Source of the DNA: Dryocosmus kuriphilus
Taxonomy: Eukaryota > Arthropoda > Insecta > Hymenoptera > Cynipidae
Assembly (NCBI GenBank): GCA_038277395.1
Contig: CM076195.1
Coordinates: 53,825,551-53,889,550 of the forward strand
Reading direction: 5' to 3'
Length of the DNA: 64,000 nt
The notes under the pieces were generated by a model. The model saw only the letters and a program-made list of their open reading frames with translations. It ran no database searches and had not been told where the DNA came from. Position 1 is the stretch's first letter. Every line of letters starts with the position of its first letter. Both the position numbers and the translations under genes were made by a program. Shown in pieces: positions 27,061-39,600 of the stretch.

Positions 27061-28760
27061 TGTATCATTTTTTCAAAATTACGAGGTGCTTCGATAGGTT
27101 GACTACAATTTGGCGAAATGTCCGCCCCAATAGCTGTAAGTTGCAAAATACGATGTTTTTTTAAGCACCCAAAATTTGTCGTTTGTTTGTTGCTAATTAG
27201 TTGAGCAAAAAAAAATTTTTTTGCTAAGATTTTTTAAAAATTACGAGGTGCTTCGCTGAGTTGACGTCAAGTTGGCGAAGCATCCACCCCAATAGCTGTA
27301 ATTTGCACGACGACGATATTTTTGTTATAAACTAAATATTTGCCGCTTATTTGTTGCTAATTAGTTGCGCAAAAAGAAATTTTGTTGCAAAAATTTTTTA
27401 AACATTTCGAACTGCTTCGCTATGTTGATGCCAAGTTGGCGAAGCAGCCATCCGAATAACAGTAGTTTGTAAGATACGATATTTTTGTTAAGGTCTAAAA
27501 ATTTGCCGTTTATTTGTTGCGTATTATTTGCGCAAAAACAAATTTTGCTTGCGAAAATTTTTAAAAAATTACGAGGTTCCTCGCTAAGTTAACGTCAAGT
27601 TGGCGAAGCATCCACACCAATAACTGTAATTTGCAAGATACGATTTTTTTTTAAGGACTAAAAATTTACCGATCATTTGCTGCTAATTATATGCGCAAAA
27701 ACAAATTTTTCTTTCCAACATTTTTTAAAAATTACGAGGTGCTTCGCTAAGTTGACGTCAATTTGGTGAAACCTCCCCCCAATGACTGTAATTTGCAAAA
27801 TACAATATTTTTTTAAGGACCAAAAATTTGCAGCTTGTTGGTTGCTAATTAGTTGCGCAAAAGCAAATTTTGTTGCAAACATTTTTTAAAAACTTCGAAG
27901 TTCTTCGCTGTGTTGATGCCAAGTTGGCGAAGCATCCAGCCCAATAACTGTAGTCTGCAAGATACGATATTTTTGTTAAGGACTAAAAATTTCCCGCTTA
28001 TTTGTTGCAAAATAGTGGCCCAAAGCAAATTGTGTTGCTAAAATTTTTTTAAAAATTACGAGCTTCCCCGCTAAGTTGACGTCAAGTTGGCGACGCATCC
28101 ACCCCAATAGCTGTAATTTGCAAGATACGGTATTTTTGTTATAAACTAAATATTTGGCGCTTATTCGTTGCTAATTAGTTGCGCAAAAAGAAATTTTGTT
28201 GCAAAAATTTTTTAAGCATTTCGAACTGCTTCGCTATGTTGATGCCAAGTTGGCGAAGCAGCCATCCGAATAACAGTAATTTGCAAGGTACGATATTTTA
28301 GTTAAGGACTAAAAATTTACCGATTATTTGTTGCTAATTAGATGCGTGAAATCAAATTTTTTTTGTATCATTTTTTCAAAATTACGAGGTGCTTCGCTAG
28401 GTTGACGTCAATTTGGCGAAACGTCCACCCCAATAGCTGTAAGTTGCAAAATACGATATTTTTTTAAGCACCAAAAATTTGCCGTTTGTTTGTTGCTAAT
28501 TAGTTGAGCAAAAAAAAATTTTTTTGCTATGATTTTTTAAAAATTACGAGGTGCTTCGCTGAGTTGACGTCAAGTTGGCGAAGCATCCACCCCAATAGCT
28601 GTAATTTGCAAGATACGATATTTTTCTTATAAACTAAATATTTGCCGCTTATTTGTTGCTAATTAGTTGCGCAAAAAGAAATTCTGTTGCAAAAATTTTT
28701 TAAACATTTCGAACTGCTTCGCTATGTTGATGTCAAGTTGGCGAAGCATCCACCCCAATA
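27061..28760. repeat. ~1.31-kb higher-order repeat (8 monomers)
   Basis: The unusual linker TTTTGTATCATTTTTTCAAA occurs near 27,061 and 28,374 (interval 1,313 bp). Both are followed by the GGTTGAC, GTCC(G/A)CCCCAATAGCTGTAAG and AAGCACC variants. A further match starts near 56,200. A CATTTCGAACTGCTTCG variant is interspersed here and again at 54,195-56,550. Confidence 0.78.
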
Positions 28761-28799
28761 ACAGCAATTTGCACGATACGATATTTTTGTTAAGGACTA

Positions 28800-31700
28800 A
28801 TAATTTGCCGCTTGTTTGTTGCTAATTAGTTGCGCAAAAACAAATTTTGTTGCTAACATTTTCTCAAAATTACGCGGTGCTTCGCTGAGTTGACTTCAAG
28901 TTGGCCAAGCATCCACACCAATAACTGTAATTTGCAATAAACGACATTTTTGTTAGGGACTAAAAATTTACCGATTATTTGTTGCTAATTAGATGCGCAA
29001 AAACAAATTTTTCTTTCTAACATTTTTTAAAAATTACGAGGTGCTTCGCGAAGTTGACGTCAAGTTGGCGAAGCGTCCGCCCCAATAACTGTAATAAACA
29101 AGAAACGACATTTTTTGTTAAGGACGAAAGGATTGCCGCTTATTTGTTGCGAATTAGTTGCGCAAAAATAAATTTTGTTGCGAAAATTTTTTTTAAAATC
29201 GCGAGGTGCATCGCTTAGTTGACGTAAAGTTGACGAAGTATCCACCCCAATAACTGTAATTTGCAAGAAATGATATTTTTGTTAAGAACTAAGAACTTAC
29301 CGATTATTTGTAGCTAATTAGATGCGCAAAAGCAAATTTTTCTTTCTAACATTTTCTAAAAATTACGAGGTGCTTCGCTAAGTTGACGTCAATTTGGCCA
29401 AGCATCCACCCCAATAACTGTGATTTGCAAAATACGATATTTTTTTTGAGGACTAAAAAACTTGCCGCTTATTTGTTGCTAATTAGTTGCGCAATAACCA
29501 ATTTTGTTGCTAACATTTTTTAACAATTACGAGGTGCTTCGCTTAGTTGACGTGAAGTTGGTGAAACATCCACTCCAATAACTGTGGTTTGGAAGATACG
29601 ATATCTTTCTTAAGGACTAAAAATTTGTCGCTATTTGTTGCTAATTAGTGGCCCGAAAATGAGTTTTGTTGGTAACTTTTTTTAAAAATTACGAGGTGCA
29701 TCGCTTTCTTGACGCCAAGTTGGCGAAGCATCCACCCCAATAACTGTAATTTGCAAGAAACGATGTTTTTGTTAAGGAGTAAAGGTCCGCCGCTTATTTG
29801 TTGCGAATTAGTTGCGCAAAAACAAATTTTGTTGCGAAAATCTTTTTAAAAATCACGAGGTGCATCCCTTAGTTGACGTCAAGTTGACGATGCATCCATC
29901 CCAATAAAGGCAATTTCCAAGATACGATATCTTTGTTAAGGACTACAAATTTGACGCTTATTATTTGCTAATTAGTTGCGCAAAAAAAATTTTGTAGCTA
30001 ACATTTTTTAACAATTACGAGGTGCTTCGCTAAGTTGACGTGAAGCTGGTGAAACATCCACTCCAATGACTGTAGTTTGGAAGATACGATATCTTTGTTA
30101 AGGACTAAAAATTTGTCGCTATTTGTTGCTAATTAGTGGCCCAAAATGAGTTTTGTTGGTAACTTTTTTTAAAAATTACGAGGTGCATCGCTTTGTTGAC
30201 GCCAGGTTAGCAAAGCGTCCACCCCAATAACTGTAATTTGCAAGAAACGATATTTTTGTTAAGGACTAAATGTTTGCCACTTATTTTTTGCTAATTAGTT
30301 GCGCAAAAAACCAATTTTTGTTGCTAAAATTTTTGAAAAATTACGAGGTGCTTTGCTAATTTGAGGACATGTTGGTGAAACATCCGCCCCAAGGACTGTA
30401 GTTTGCAAGATACGATATCTTTGTTAAGGACTAAGAATTTGCCGCTTATTTGTTGCTAATTAGTTGCGCAAAGACAAATTTTGTTGCGAAAATTTTTGTA
30501 AAATCGCGAGGTGCATCGCTTAGTTGACGTCAAGTTGACGAAGCATCCATCCCAATAACTGTAATTTTCAAGATACGATATCTTTGTTTAGGACTGAAAA
30601 TTTTCCGCTTATTTGTTGCTAATTAGTTGCGCGAAAACCAATTTTGTTGCTAACATTTTTTTAAAGATTACGAGGTGCTTCGCTAAGTTGACGTCAAGTT
30701 GGCGAAACATCCACCCCAATAACTGTAATTTGCAAAATTTGATATATTTTTTAAGAACTAAAAATCTGTCGCTATTTGTTGCTAATTAGTAGTGGCCCGA
30801 AAATTAATGTTGTTGCTAACTTTTTTTAAAAATTATGAGGTGCATCGCTTATTTGACGCCAAGTAGGCAAAGCATCCGCCCCAATAACTGTAATTTGCAA
30901 GAAGCGATATTTTTGTTAAGGACTAAAGGTTTGCCGCTTATTTGTTGCGAATTAGTTGCGCAAAAACAAATTTTGTTGCGAAAATTTTTAAAAATCACGA
31001 GGTGCATCCCTTAGCTGTCGTCAAGTTGACGATGCATCCATCCCAATAAATGCAATTTCCATGATACAATATTCTTTGTTAAGGACTAAAGATTTGCCGC
31101 TTATTATTTGCTAATTAGTTGCGCGAAAACCAATTTTGTTGCTAAATTTTTGAAAAATTACGAGGTGCTTTGATGAGTTGACGTCAAGTTGGTGAAACAT
31201 CCACCCCAATAACTGTGGTTTGCAAGATATGATATTTTCGTTCAGGACTAAAAACTTGCCGCTTATTTGTTGCGAGTTAGTTGCGCAAAAACAAAGTTTT
31301 GTTGCTAAAAATTTTTTTAGAAATACGAGGTGCCTCGCTAATCTCACGTCAAGTTGGTGAAGTATCCATCCCTAAAACTGTAATTTGCAAGATACGATAT
31401 TTTTCTTAAGGACTAAATATTTGCCGCTTATTTGTTGCTAAATAGTTGCGCAAAAAGCAAATTTTGTTGATAAAATTTTTTGAAAATTAAGAGGTGCATC
31501 GCTTAGTTGACGTCAGGTTGGCAAAGCATCCACCCCAATGACTGTAATTTGCAAGATAGATATTTTTGCTAAGGACTCAAAATTTGCGGCTTTTTTGATG
31601 CTAATTAGTTGCGCAAGAACAAATTTTGTTGCTAACATTTTTTAAAAATTACGAGGTGCTCCGCTAAGTTGACGTCAAGTTGGCGAAGCATTTACCCCAA

Positions 31701-31850
31701 TAACTGCAATTTGCAGCATACGATATTTTTCTTAAGGACTAAAAAATTTGCCGCTTATTTGTTGATAACTATTTGCGCAAAAATAAAATTTTGTTGGTAA
31801 AATTTTTAAAAAATTACGAGGTGCTTCGCTAAGTTGACCTCAAGTTGGCG
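28800..31850. repeat. Long-range duplication, copy C (partial)
   Basis: This block is a third register of the segment represented at about 7,150-9,650 and 50,550-53,500. The ACGCGGTGCTTCGC landmark occurs at 7,218, 28,875 and 50,618 (measured at CGGTGC), and TTGATGAGTT occurs at 8,931, 31,170 and 52,918. Copies C and B agree in length to within a few bases across this interval (2,295 against 2,300 bp). The intervals of 21.66-22.24 kb suggest a very long higher-order period. Confidence 0.75.
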
Positions 31851-32539
31851 AAGCAGCCATCTCAATAACTGTAATTTGCAAGATACGATATTTTTGTTAA
31901 GGACTAAAAATTTGTCGCTTATTTGTTGCTAATTAGCTGCGCGAAAAACAAACCTTGTTCCTAAAATTTTTTTTAAATTACGAGGTGCTGTGCTAAGTTG
32001 AAGCCAAGTTGGCGAAGCATCTACCTCAATAACCTGTAATTTGCAAGATACGAAATTTTTTGTTAAGGAATACAATTTTGCCGTTTATTTGTTGATAGCT
32101 ATTTGCGCAAAAGCAAATTTTTGTTGCTAAAATTTTTTTAAAAAAAATGCGAAGTGCTTCGCTAAGTTGACGTCAAGTTGGTGAAGCATCCACCCCAATA
32201 ACTGTAATTTGCAACATATGATATTTTTGTTAAGGGCTAAAAATTTGCCGCTTATTTGTTGCTAATTAGTTGCGCAAGAACAAATTTTGTTGCTAAGATA
32301 TATTAAAAATTACGAGTTGCTTCGCTAAGTTGACGTCAATTTGGCGCAGCATCTACCCCAATAACTGTGATTTGCAAGAAACGATATTTTTTTCAAGGAC
32401 TAAAAATTTTCCGCTTATTTGTTGCTAATTCGATGCGCAAAAAACAAATTTTTGTTGCTAAATTTTTTAAAAATTGCAAGGTGCTTCCCTAATTTGACCT
32501 CAAGTTGGCGAAGCATTCACCCCAATAACTGTAATTTGC

Positions 32540-32720
32540 AAAATACGATATACGATATTTTTTTTTAATTAGACTGAAAATTTGTTGCCGCTTATTTTTT
32601 CTAAAAAACGTTTGTTAATTTTTTAGTGGCCCGAAAAAGGTACGATATTTTGTTGGACTAAAAATTTTTTTTTTTGCGAATTAGTTGCGCAAAAACAAAT
32701 TTTGTTGCGAGGAGAGGTGC
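32540..32720. repeat. Disrupted monomer with compound short duplications
   Basis: The monomer order breaks. CGATATACGATATTTTTTTT contains a short tandem duplication of ACGATAT. It is followed by an out-of-place GGCCCGAAAAAGGTACGAT and then a T11 run before GCGAATTAGTTGCGC resumes. The result looks like several partial monomers joined end to end. Confidence 0.65.
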
Positions 32721-34196
32721 ATTCGCTGAGATGACGTCAAGTTGGCGAAGCATCCACCCCAATAACTGTAATTTGCAAGAAACGATATTTTTTTTTAAGG
32801 ACTAAAAATTTGTCCGCTTATTTGTTGCTAATTGCGCTGCGCAAAAACAAATTTTGTTGCTAATTTTTTAAAAATTGCAAGGTGCTTCCCTAAGTTGACG
32901 TCAAGTTGGCGAAGCATTCACCCCAATAACTGTAATTTGCAAAACACGATATTTTTTTAAGGACTAAAAATTTGCCGCTTATTTGTTGCGAATTAGTTGC
33001 GCAAAAACAAATTTTGTTGCGAAAATTTTTTTTTTTAAAATCACGAGGTGCATTCGCTTAGATGACGTCAAGTTGGCGAAGCATCCACCCCAATAAATGT
33101 AATTTGCAAGAAACGATATTTTTTTAAGGACTAAAATTTTCCGCTTATTTGTTGCTAATTCGATGCGCAAAAACAAATTTTGTTGCTAAATTTTTAAAAA
33201 TTGCAAGGTGCTTCCCTAAGTTGACGTCAAGTTGGCGAAGCATTCACCCCAATAACTGTAATTTGCAAGAAACGATATTTTTGTTAAGGACTAAAATTTT
33301 GCCGCTTATTTGTTGCGAATTAGTTGCGCAAAAAAAAAAAATTTTGTTGCTAAAATTTTTTTTTAAAATACGAGGTGCTTCGCTGAGATGACGTCAAGTT
33401 GGCGAAGCATCCACCCCAATAACTGTGATTTGCAAGATACGATATTTTTGTTAAGGACTAAAAATTTGCCGCTTATTTTTTGCTATTAGTTGCGCAAAAA
33501 AAAACAAATTTTGTTGCTAACATTTTTAAAAATTACGAGGTGCTTCCCTAAGTTGACGTCAAGTTGGCGAAAAATCCACCCCAATAACTGTAGTTTGCAA
33601 GATAACGATATTTTTGTTAAGGACTAAAAATTTGCCGCTTATTTGTTGCGAATTAGTTGCGCAAAAACAAATTTTGTTGCGAAAATTTTTTAAAAATCAC
33701 GAGGTGCTTCGCTTAGTTGACGTCAAGTTGACGAAGCTTCCATCCCAATAAATGCAATTTCCAAGATACGATATCTTTGTTAAGGACTGAAAATTTGCCG
33801 CTTATTATTTTTGCTAATTAGTTGCGCAAAAAAAAATTTTGTTGCTAACATTTTTTAAAAATTACGAGGTGCTTTGCTAAGTTGACGTCAAGTTGGCGAA
33901 AAATCCACCCAATAACTGTAATTTGCAAGATACGATATTTTTGTTAAGGACTAAAAATTTGCCGCTTATTTGTTGCGAATTAGTTGCGCAAAAACAAATT
34001 TTGTTGCGAAACATTTTTTAAAAATCACGAGGTGCTTCGCTTAGTTGACGTCAAGTTGACGAAGCTTCCATCCCAATAAATGCAATTTCCAAGATACGAT
34101 ATCTTTTTTAAGGACTAAAAATTTGCCGCTTATTATTTGCTAATTAGTTGCGCAAAAACCAATTTTGTTGCTAACATTTTTTAAAAATTACGAGGT

Positions 34197-34228
34197 GCTT
34201 CGCTAAGTTGACGTCAAGTTGGCGAAGC
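34197..34228. other. 32-bp dyad symmetry in the satellite monomer (example copy)
   Basis: The left arm GCTTCGCTAAGTTGAC and the right arm GTCAAGTTGGCGAAGC are reverse complements at 14 of 16 pairs. The two exceptions are a T/G pair and a G/G pair. There is no loop: the centre is GAC/GTC, inside the perfect palindrome TGACGTCA (34,209-34,216). The same element recurs about once per monomer through the array. Families with CATCGCTTAG and TTGACGAAGC arms keep the centre but have more arm mismatches. It could extrude as a cruciform, form a hairpin in transcripts, or bind a dimeric protein; none of these is shown by sequence. Confidence 0.85.
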
Positions 34229-34310
34229 ATCCACCCCAATAACTGTAATTTGCAAGAAACGATGTTTTTGTTAAGGACTAAAGGTTTGCCGCTTATTTGT
34301 TGCGAATTAG

Positions 34311-34318
34311 TTGCGCAA
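34311..34318. other. Second monomer palindrome TTGCGCAA (example copy)
   Basis: A perfect 8-bp palindrome sits in the AATTAGTTGCGCAAAAAC block of most monomers, here about 95 bp after the TGACGTCA centre. The two 8-mers match, respectively, the palindromic recognition sequences known for the C/EBP and CREB/ATF bZIP classes. Some monomer families lose this site: those with AGTGGCCCGAAAA or AGATGCGCAAAAAC at the same place. Confidence 0.7.
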
Positions 34319-36524
34319 AAACAAATTTTGTTGCGAAAATTTTTTAAAAATCACGAGGTGCATCCCTTAGTTGACGTCAAGTTGGTCGAAGCATCCATCC
34401 CAATAAAGGTAATTTCCAAGATACGATATTTTTTTTAAGGACTAAAAATTTGCCGCTTATTTTTGCTAATTAGTTGCGCAAAAACAAATTTTGTGCAAAA
34501 TTTTTTTAAAAATTACGAGGTGCTTCGCTTAGTTGACGCCAAGTTGGCGAAGCATCCACCCCAATAACTGTAATTTGCAAGAAACGATATTTTTTTTAAG
34601 GACTAAAAAATTTTCGCTTATTTGTTGCGAATTAGTTGCGCAAAAACAAATTTTGTTGCTAAACATTTTTTAAAAATTACGAGGTGCTTCGCTGGTTGAC
34701 GTCAAGTTGGCAAGCATCCACCCCAATAACTGTAGTTTTCAAGATACGATATTTTTGTTAGGACTAAAAATTTACCGATTATTTGTTGCGAATTAGATGC
34801 GCGCAAAAACAAAAATTTTTCTTGCTAAATTTTTTTAAAATTACGAGGTGCTTCGCTAAGTTGACGTCAAGTTGGCGAAGCATCCACACCAATAACTGTT
34901 GATTTGCAAAATACGATATTTTTTTTATGGACTAAAAATTTGTCCGCTTATTTGTTGCGAATTAGTTGCGCAAAAACAAATTTTGTTGCTAAATTTTTTT
35001 AAAAATTACGAGGTGCTTCGCTAAGTTGACGTCAATTTGGCGAAGCATTCCACCCCAATAACTGCAATTTGCAAGAGACGATATTTTTGACAAGGACTAA
35101 AAATTTGCCGATTATTTTTTGCTAATTAGATGCGCAAAAACAAATTTTTCTTTCTAACATTTTTTAAAAATTACGAGGTGCTTCTTCGCTAAGTTGACGT
35201 CAATTTGGCGAAACATCCACCCCAATAACTGTAATTTGCAAAATACGATATTTTTTTATTAAGGACTAAAAATTTGTCGCTTATTTGTTGCGAATTAGTT
35301 GCGCAAAAAAAAAATTTGTTGCGAAAATTTTTTAAAAATCACGAGTGCATCGTTTAGTTGACGTCAAGTTGGACGAAACGTCCATCCCAATAACTGTAAT
35401 TTCCAAGATACGATATCTTTGACAAGGACTAAAAATTTGCCGCTTATTTGTTGCGAATTAGTTGCGCAAAAAACAATTTTCTTGCCAACATTTTTTAAAA
35501 ATTACGAGGTGCATCGCTTAAATGACGTCAATTTGGCGAAACATCCACCCCAATAACTGTAATTTGCAAGAAACGATATTTTTTTTAAGGACTAAAAATT
35601 TGTCGCTTATTTGTTGCTAATTAGTTGCGCAAAAACCAATTTTGTTGCGAAAATTTTTTAAAAATCACGAGGTGCATCGTTTAGTTGACGTCAAGTTGGT
35701 GAAACGTCCACCCCAATAACTGTAATTTCCAAGATACGATATCTTTGTTAAGGACTAAAAATTTGCCGCTTATTTGTTGCCAATTAGTTGCGCAAAAACA
35801 AATTTTGTTGCTAACATTTTTTAAAAATTACGAGGTGCATCGCTTAGTTGACGTCAAGTTGACGAAGCATCCACCCAATAACTGTAATTTGCAAGAACGA
35901 TATTTTTGTTAAGGACTAAAATTTGTCGCTTATTTGTTGCGAATTAGTTGCGCAAAAACAAATTTTTTTGCTTTCTAAAATTTTTTAAAAATCAGAGGTG
36001 CTTCGCTTGTTGACGTCAAGTTGGCGAAGCATCCACCCAAATAACTGTAATTTGCAAGAATACGATATTTTTGTTAAGGACTAAAAATTTGCCGCTTATT
36101 TTTTGCTAATTAGTTGCGCAAAAACAAATTTTGTTGCTAACATTTTTTAAAAATTACGAGGTGCTTTGCTAAGTTGACGTCAATTGGTGAAACATCCACC
36201 CCAATAACTGTAGTTTGCAAGAAACGATATTTTTGTTAAGGACTAAAATTTGCCGATTATTTGTTGCTAATTAGATGCGCAAAAAACAAATTTTTCTTTG
36301 CTAAAATTTTTTAAAAATTACGAGGTGCTTCGCTAAGTTGACGTCAAGTTGGCGAAACATCCACCCCAATAACTGTAATTTGCAAAATACGATATTCTTT
36401 TTGAAGGACTAAAAATTTGCCGCTTATTTTTGCTAATTAGTTGCGCAAAAACCAATTTTGTTGCTAACATTTTTTTAAAAATTACGAAGGTGCTTCGCTA
36501 AGTTGACGTCAAGTTGGTGAAACC

Positions 36525-36690
36525 ACCCCAAATAACTGCAATTTGCAAGAAAAATTTGCGATTTTGCTAATTTTTGTTAAGGACTAAGGATTTGCCGCTT
36601 GTTTGTTGCGAATTAGTTTTGCGCAAAAACAAATTTTTGTTGCGCAAAATTTTTTGTTGCTAAAAAAATTACGAGGTGCATCGCTTAAGT
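36525..36690. repeat. Disrupted monomer
   Basis: The CGATATTTTTG block is split by AAATTTGCGATTTTGCTAA, and the following linker contains partial duplications (TTGTTGCGCAAAATTTTTTG, then TTGCTAAAAAA). Neighbouring monomers are regular, so the break is local. Confidence 0.6.
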
Positions 36691-39600
36691 TGACGTCAAG
36701 TTGGCGAAGCATCCATCCCAATAACTGTAATTTGCAAAATACGATATTTTTTACCAAGAACTAAAAATCTTTGCTTATTTGTTGCTAATTAGTGGCGCAA
36801 AATTAAATGATTTTGCTAACTTTTTTTAAAATTACGAGGTGCATCGCTTAGTTGACGTCAAGTTGGCGAAGCATCCACCCCAATAACTGTAATTTGCAAG
36901 AAACGATATGTTTTTGTTAAGGACTAAAGGTTTGCCGCTTATTTGTTGCGAATTAGTTGCGCAAAAAACAAATTTTGTTGCGAAAATTTTTTTAAAAATC
37001 ACGAGGTGCTTCCTTAGTTGACGTCAAGTTGGCGAAAATATCTATCCCCCAATAAAGGTGTAATTTCCAAGATACGATATTTTTGTTAAGGACTAAAAAT
37101 TTTCCGCTCATTTCGTTGCGAATTAGTTGCGCAAAAAACCAATTTTGTTGCTAACATTTTTTAAAAATTACGAGGTGCTTTGCTAAGTTGACGTCAATTT
37201 GGCGAAACATCCACCCCAATAACTGTAATTTGCAAGAAACGATATTTTTGTTAAGGACTAAAAATTTGCCGCTATTTGTGCGAATTAGTTGCGCAAAAAC
37301 AAAAAAAAACAAATTTTGTTGCTAACGTTTTTTAAAAAATCACGAGGTGCATCGCTTAGTTGACGTCAAGTTGGCGATGCATCCACCCCAATAAAAGGCA
37401 ATTTGCAAGATACGATATTTTTTTTAAGGACTAAAAATTTGCCGCTTATTTGTTGCTAATTAGTTGCGCAAAAAAAACCAATTTTGTAGCTAACATTTTT
37501 TATTAAAAAATCACGAGGTGCTTCGCTAAGTTGACGTCAAGTTTGGCGAAGCTTCCACCCCAATAAATGTAATTTTCAAGATACGATATTTTTGTTCAGG
37601 ACTAAAAATTTGCCGCTTATTTGTTGCGAATTAGTTGCGCAAAAACAAATTTTTCTTTCTAAATTTTTTTAAAATTACGAGGTGCTTCGCTAAGGTGACG
37701 TCAATTTGGCGAAACATCCACACCAATAACTTTGATTTGCAAAATACGATATTTTTTTTAAGGACTAAAAATTTGCCGCTTATTTGTTGCTAATTAGTTG
37801 CGCAAAAACAAATTTTGTTGCTAACATTTTTTTAAAATTACGAGGTGCTTCGCTAAGTTGACGTCAAGTTGGCGAAATCTTCCACCCCAATAACTGTAAT
37901 TTGCAAGATACGATATCTTTGTTACAAGGACTAAAAATTTACCGATTATTTGTTGCGAATTAGTTGCGCAAAAACAAATTTTTTTTTCTAACATTTTTTA
38001 AAAATTACGAGGTGCATCGCTAAGTTGACGTCAATTTGGCGAAACATCCACCCCAATAACTGTGATTTGCAAGATACGATATTTTTTTTAAGGACTAAAT
38101 GTTTGTCGCTTATTTGTTGCGAATTAGTTGCGCAAAAAACAAATTTTGTTGCGAAAATTTTTTAAAAAATCAGGAGGTGCATCGTTTTAGTTGACGTCAA
38201 GTTGACGAAGCGTCCATCCCAATAACTGTAATTTCCAAGATACGATATTTTTGACAAGGACTAAAAATTTGCCGCTTATTTGTTGCGAATTAGTTGCGCA
38301 AAAAAACCAATTTTTTGCTCTAACATTTTTTAAAAATTACGAGGTGCTTGCTAAGGTGACGTCAATTTGGCGAAACATCCACCCAAATAACTGTAATTTG
38401 CAAAAACGATATTTCTTTTTAAGGACTAAAAATTTGTCGCTTATTTGTTGCTAATTAGTTGCGCAAAAATTAATTTTGTTGCTAAATTTTTTTGAAAAAT
38501 CACGATGTGCATCGTTTAGTTGACGTCAAGTTGGTGAATCATCCACCCAATAACTGTAATTTGCAAGATACGATATCTTTGTTAAGGACTAAAAATTTGC
38601 CGCTTATTTGTTGCCAATTATTTGCGCAAAAAAAAAATTTAGTTGCTAACATTTTTTAAAAATTACGAGGTGCATCGCTTAGTTGACGTCAAGTTGGCGA
38701 AACATCCATACCAAATAACTGTAATTTGCAAGAAACGATATTTTTTTAAGGACTAAAAATTTGTCGCTATTTGTTGCGAATTAGTGGCCCGCAAAAAAAC
38801 AAATTTTGTTGCTAAAATTTTTTTAAAATTACGAGGTGCATCGCTTAGTTGACGTCAAGTTGGCGAAGCATCCATCCCAATAACTGCAATTTCCAAGATA
38901 CGATATTTTTGTTAAGGAATAAAAATTTGCCGCTTATTTTTTTGCTAATTAGTTGCGCAAAAACAAATTTTGTTGCTAACATTTTTTAAAAATTACGAGG
39001 TGCTTCGCTAAGTTGACGTCAACTTGGTGAAACATCCACCCAATAACTGTAATTTGCAAGATACGATATTTTTGTTAAGGACTAAAAATTTTGCCGCTTA
39101 TTATTTGCGAATTAGTTGCGCAAAAACAAATTTTTCTTTGCTAAAATTTTCTAAAAATTACGAGGTGCTTCGCTAAGTTGACGTCAAGTTTGGCGAAACA
39201 TCCACCCCAATAACTGTAATTTGCAAAATACGATATTTTTGTAAGGACTAAAAATTTGCCGCTTATTTTTCTGCTAATTAGTTGCGCAAAAAAAAATTTT
39301 GTTGCAAAATTTTTTTTAAAAATCACGAGGTGCTTCGCTTAAGTTGACGTCAAGTTGGCGAAACATCCACCCAAATAACTTGTAATTTGCAAGAAACGAT
39401 ATTTTTTATTAAGGACTAAAGGTTTGCCGCTTATTTGTCGCGAATTAGTTGCGCAAAAAAAAATTTTGTTGCTAACATTTTTAAAAATTACGAGGTGCTT
39501 CGCTAAGTGACGCCAAGTTGTCGAAGCATCCACCCCAATAACTGTAGTTTGCAAGAAACGATATTTTTTTAAGGACTAAAAATTTGTTGCTTGTTTGTTG

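Larger units (their letters stand above)
34197..34359 (+). repeat. Representative satellite monomer (163 bp)
   Basis: This monomer is given as a reference unit, counted from the start of the dyad to the base before the next one. It starts with the 32-bp dyad, followed by the CCACCCCAATAACTGTAAT block, a GATGTTTTTGTTAAGGAC block, the CCGCTTATTTG block, the palindrome TTGCGCAA at 34,311-34,318, and a T/A-rich linker. The next monomer (from 34,360) is of a different family, with CATCCCTTAG in place of CTTCGCTAAG and TCAC in place of TTAC before GAGGTGC. Confidence 0.9.
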
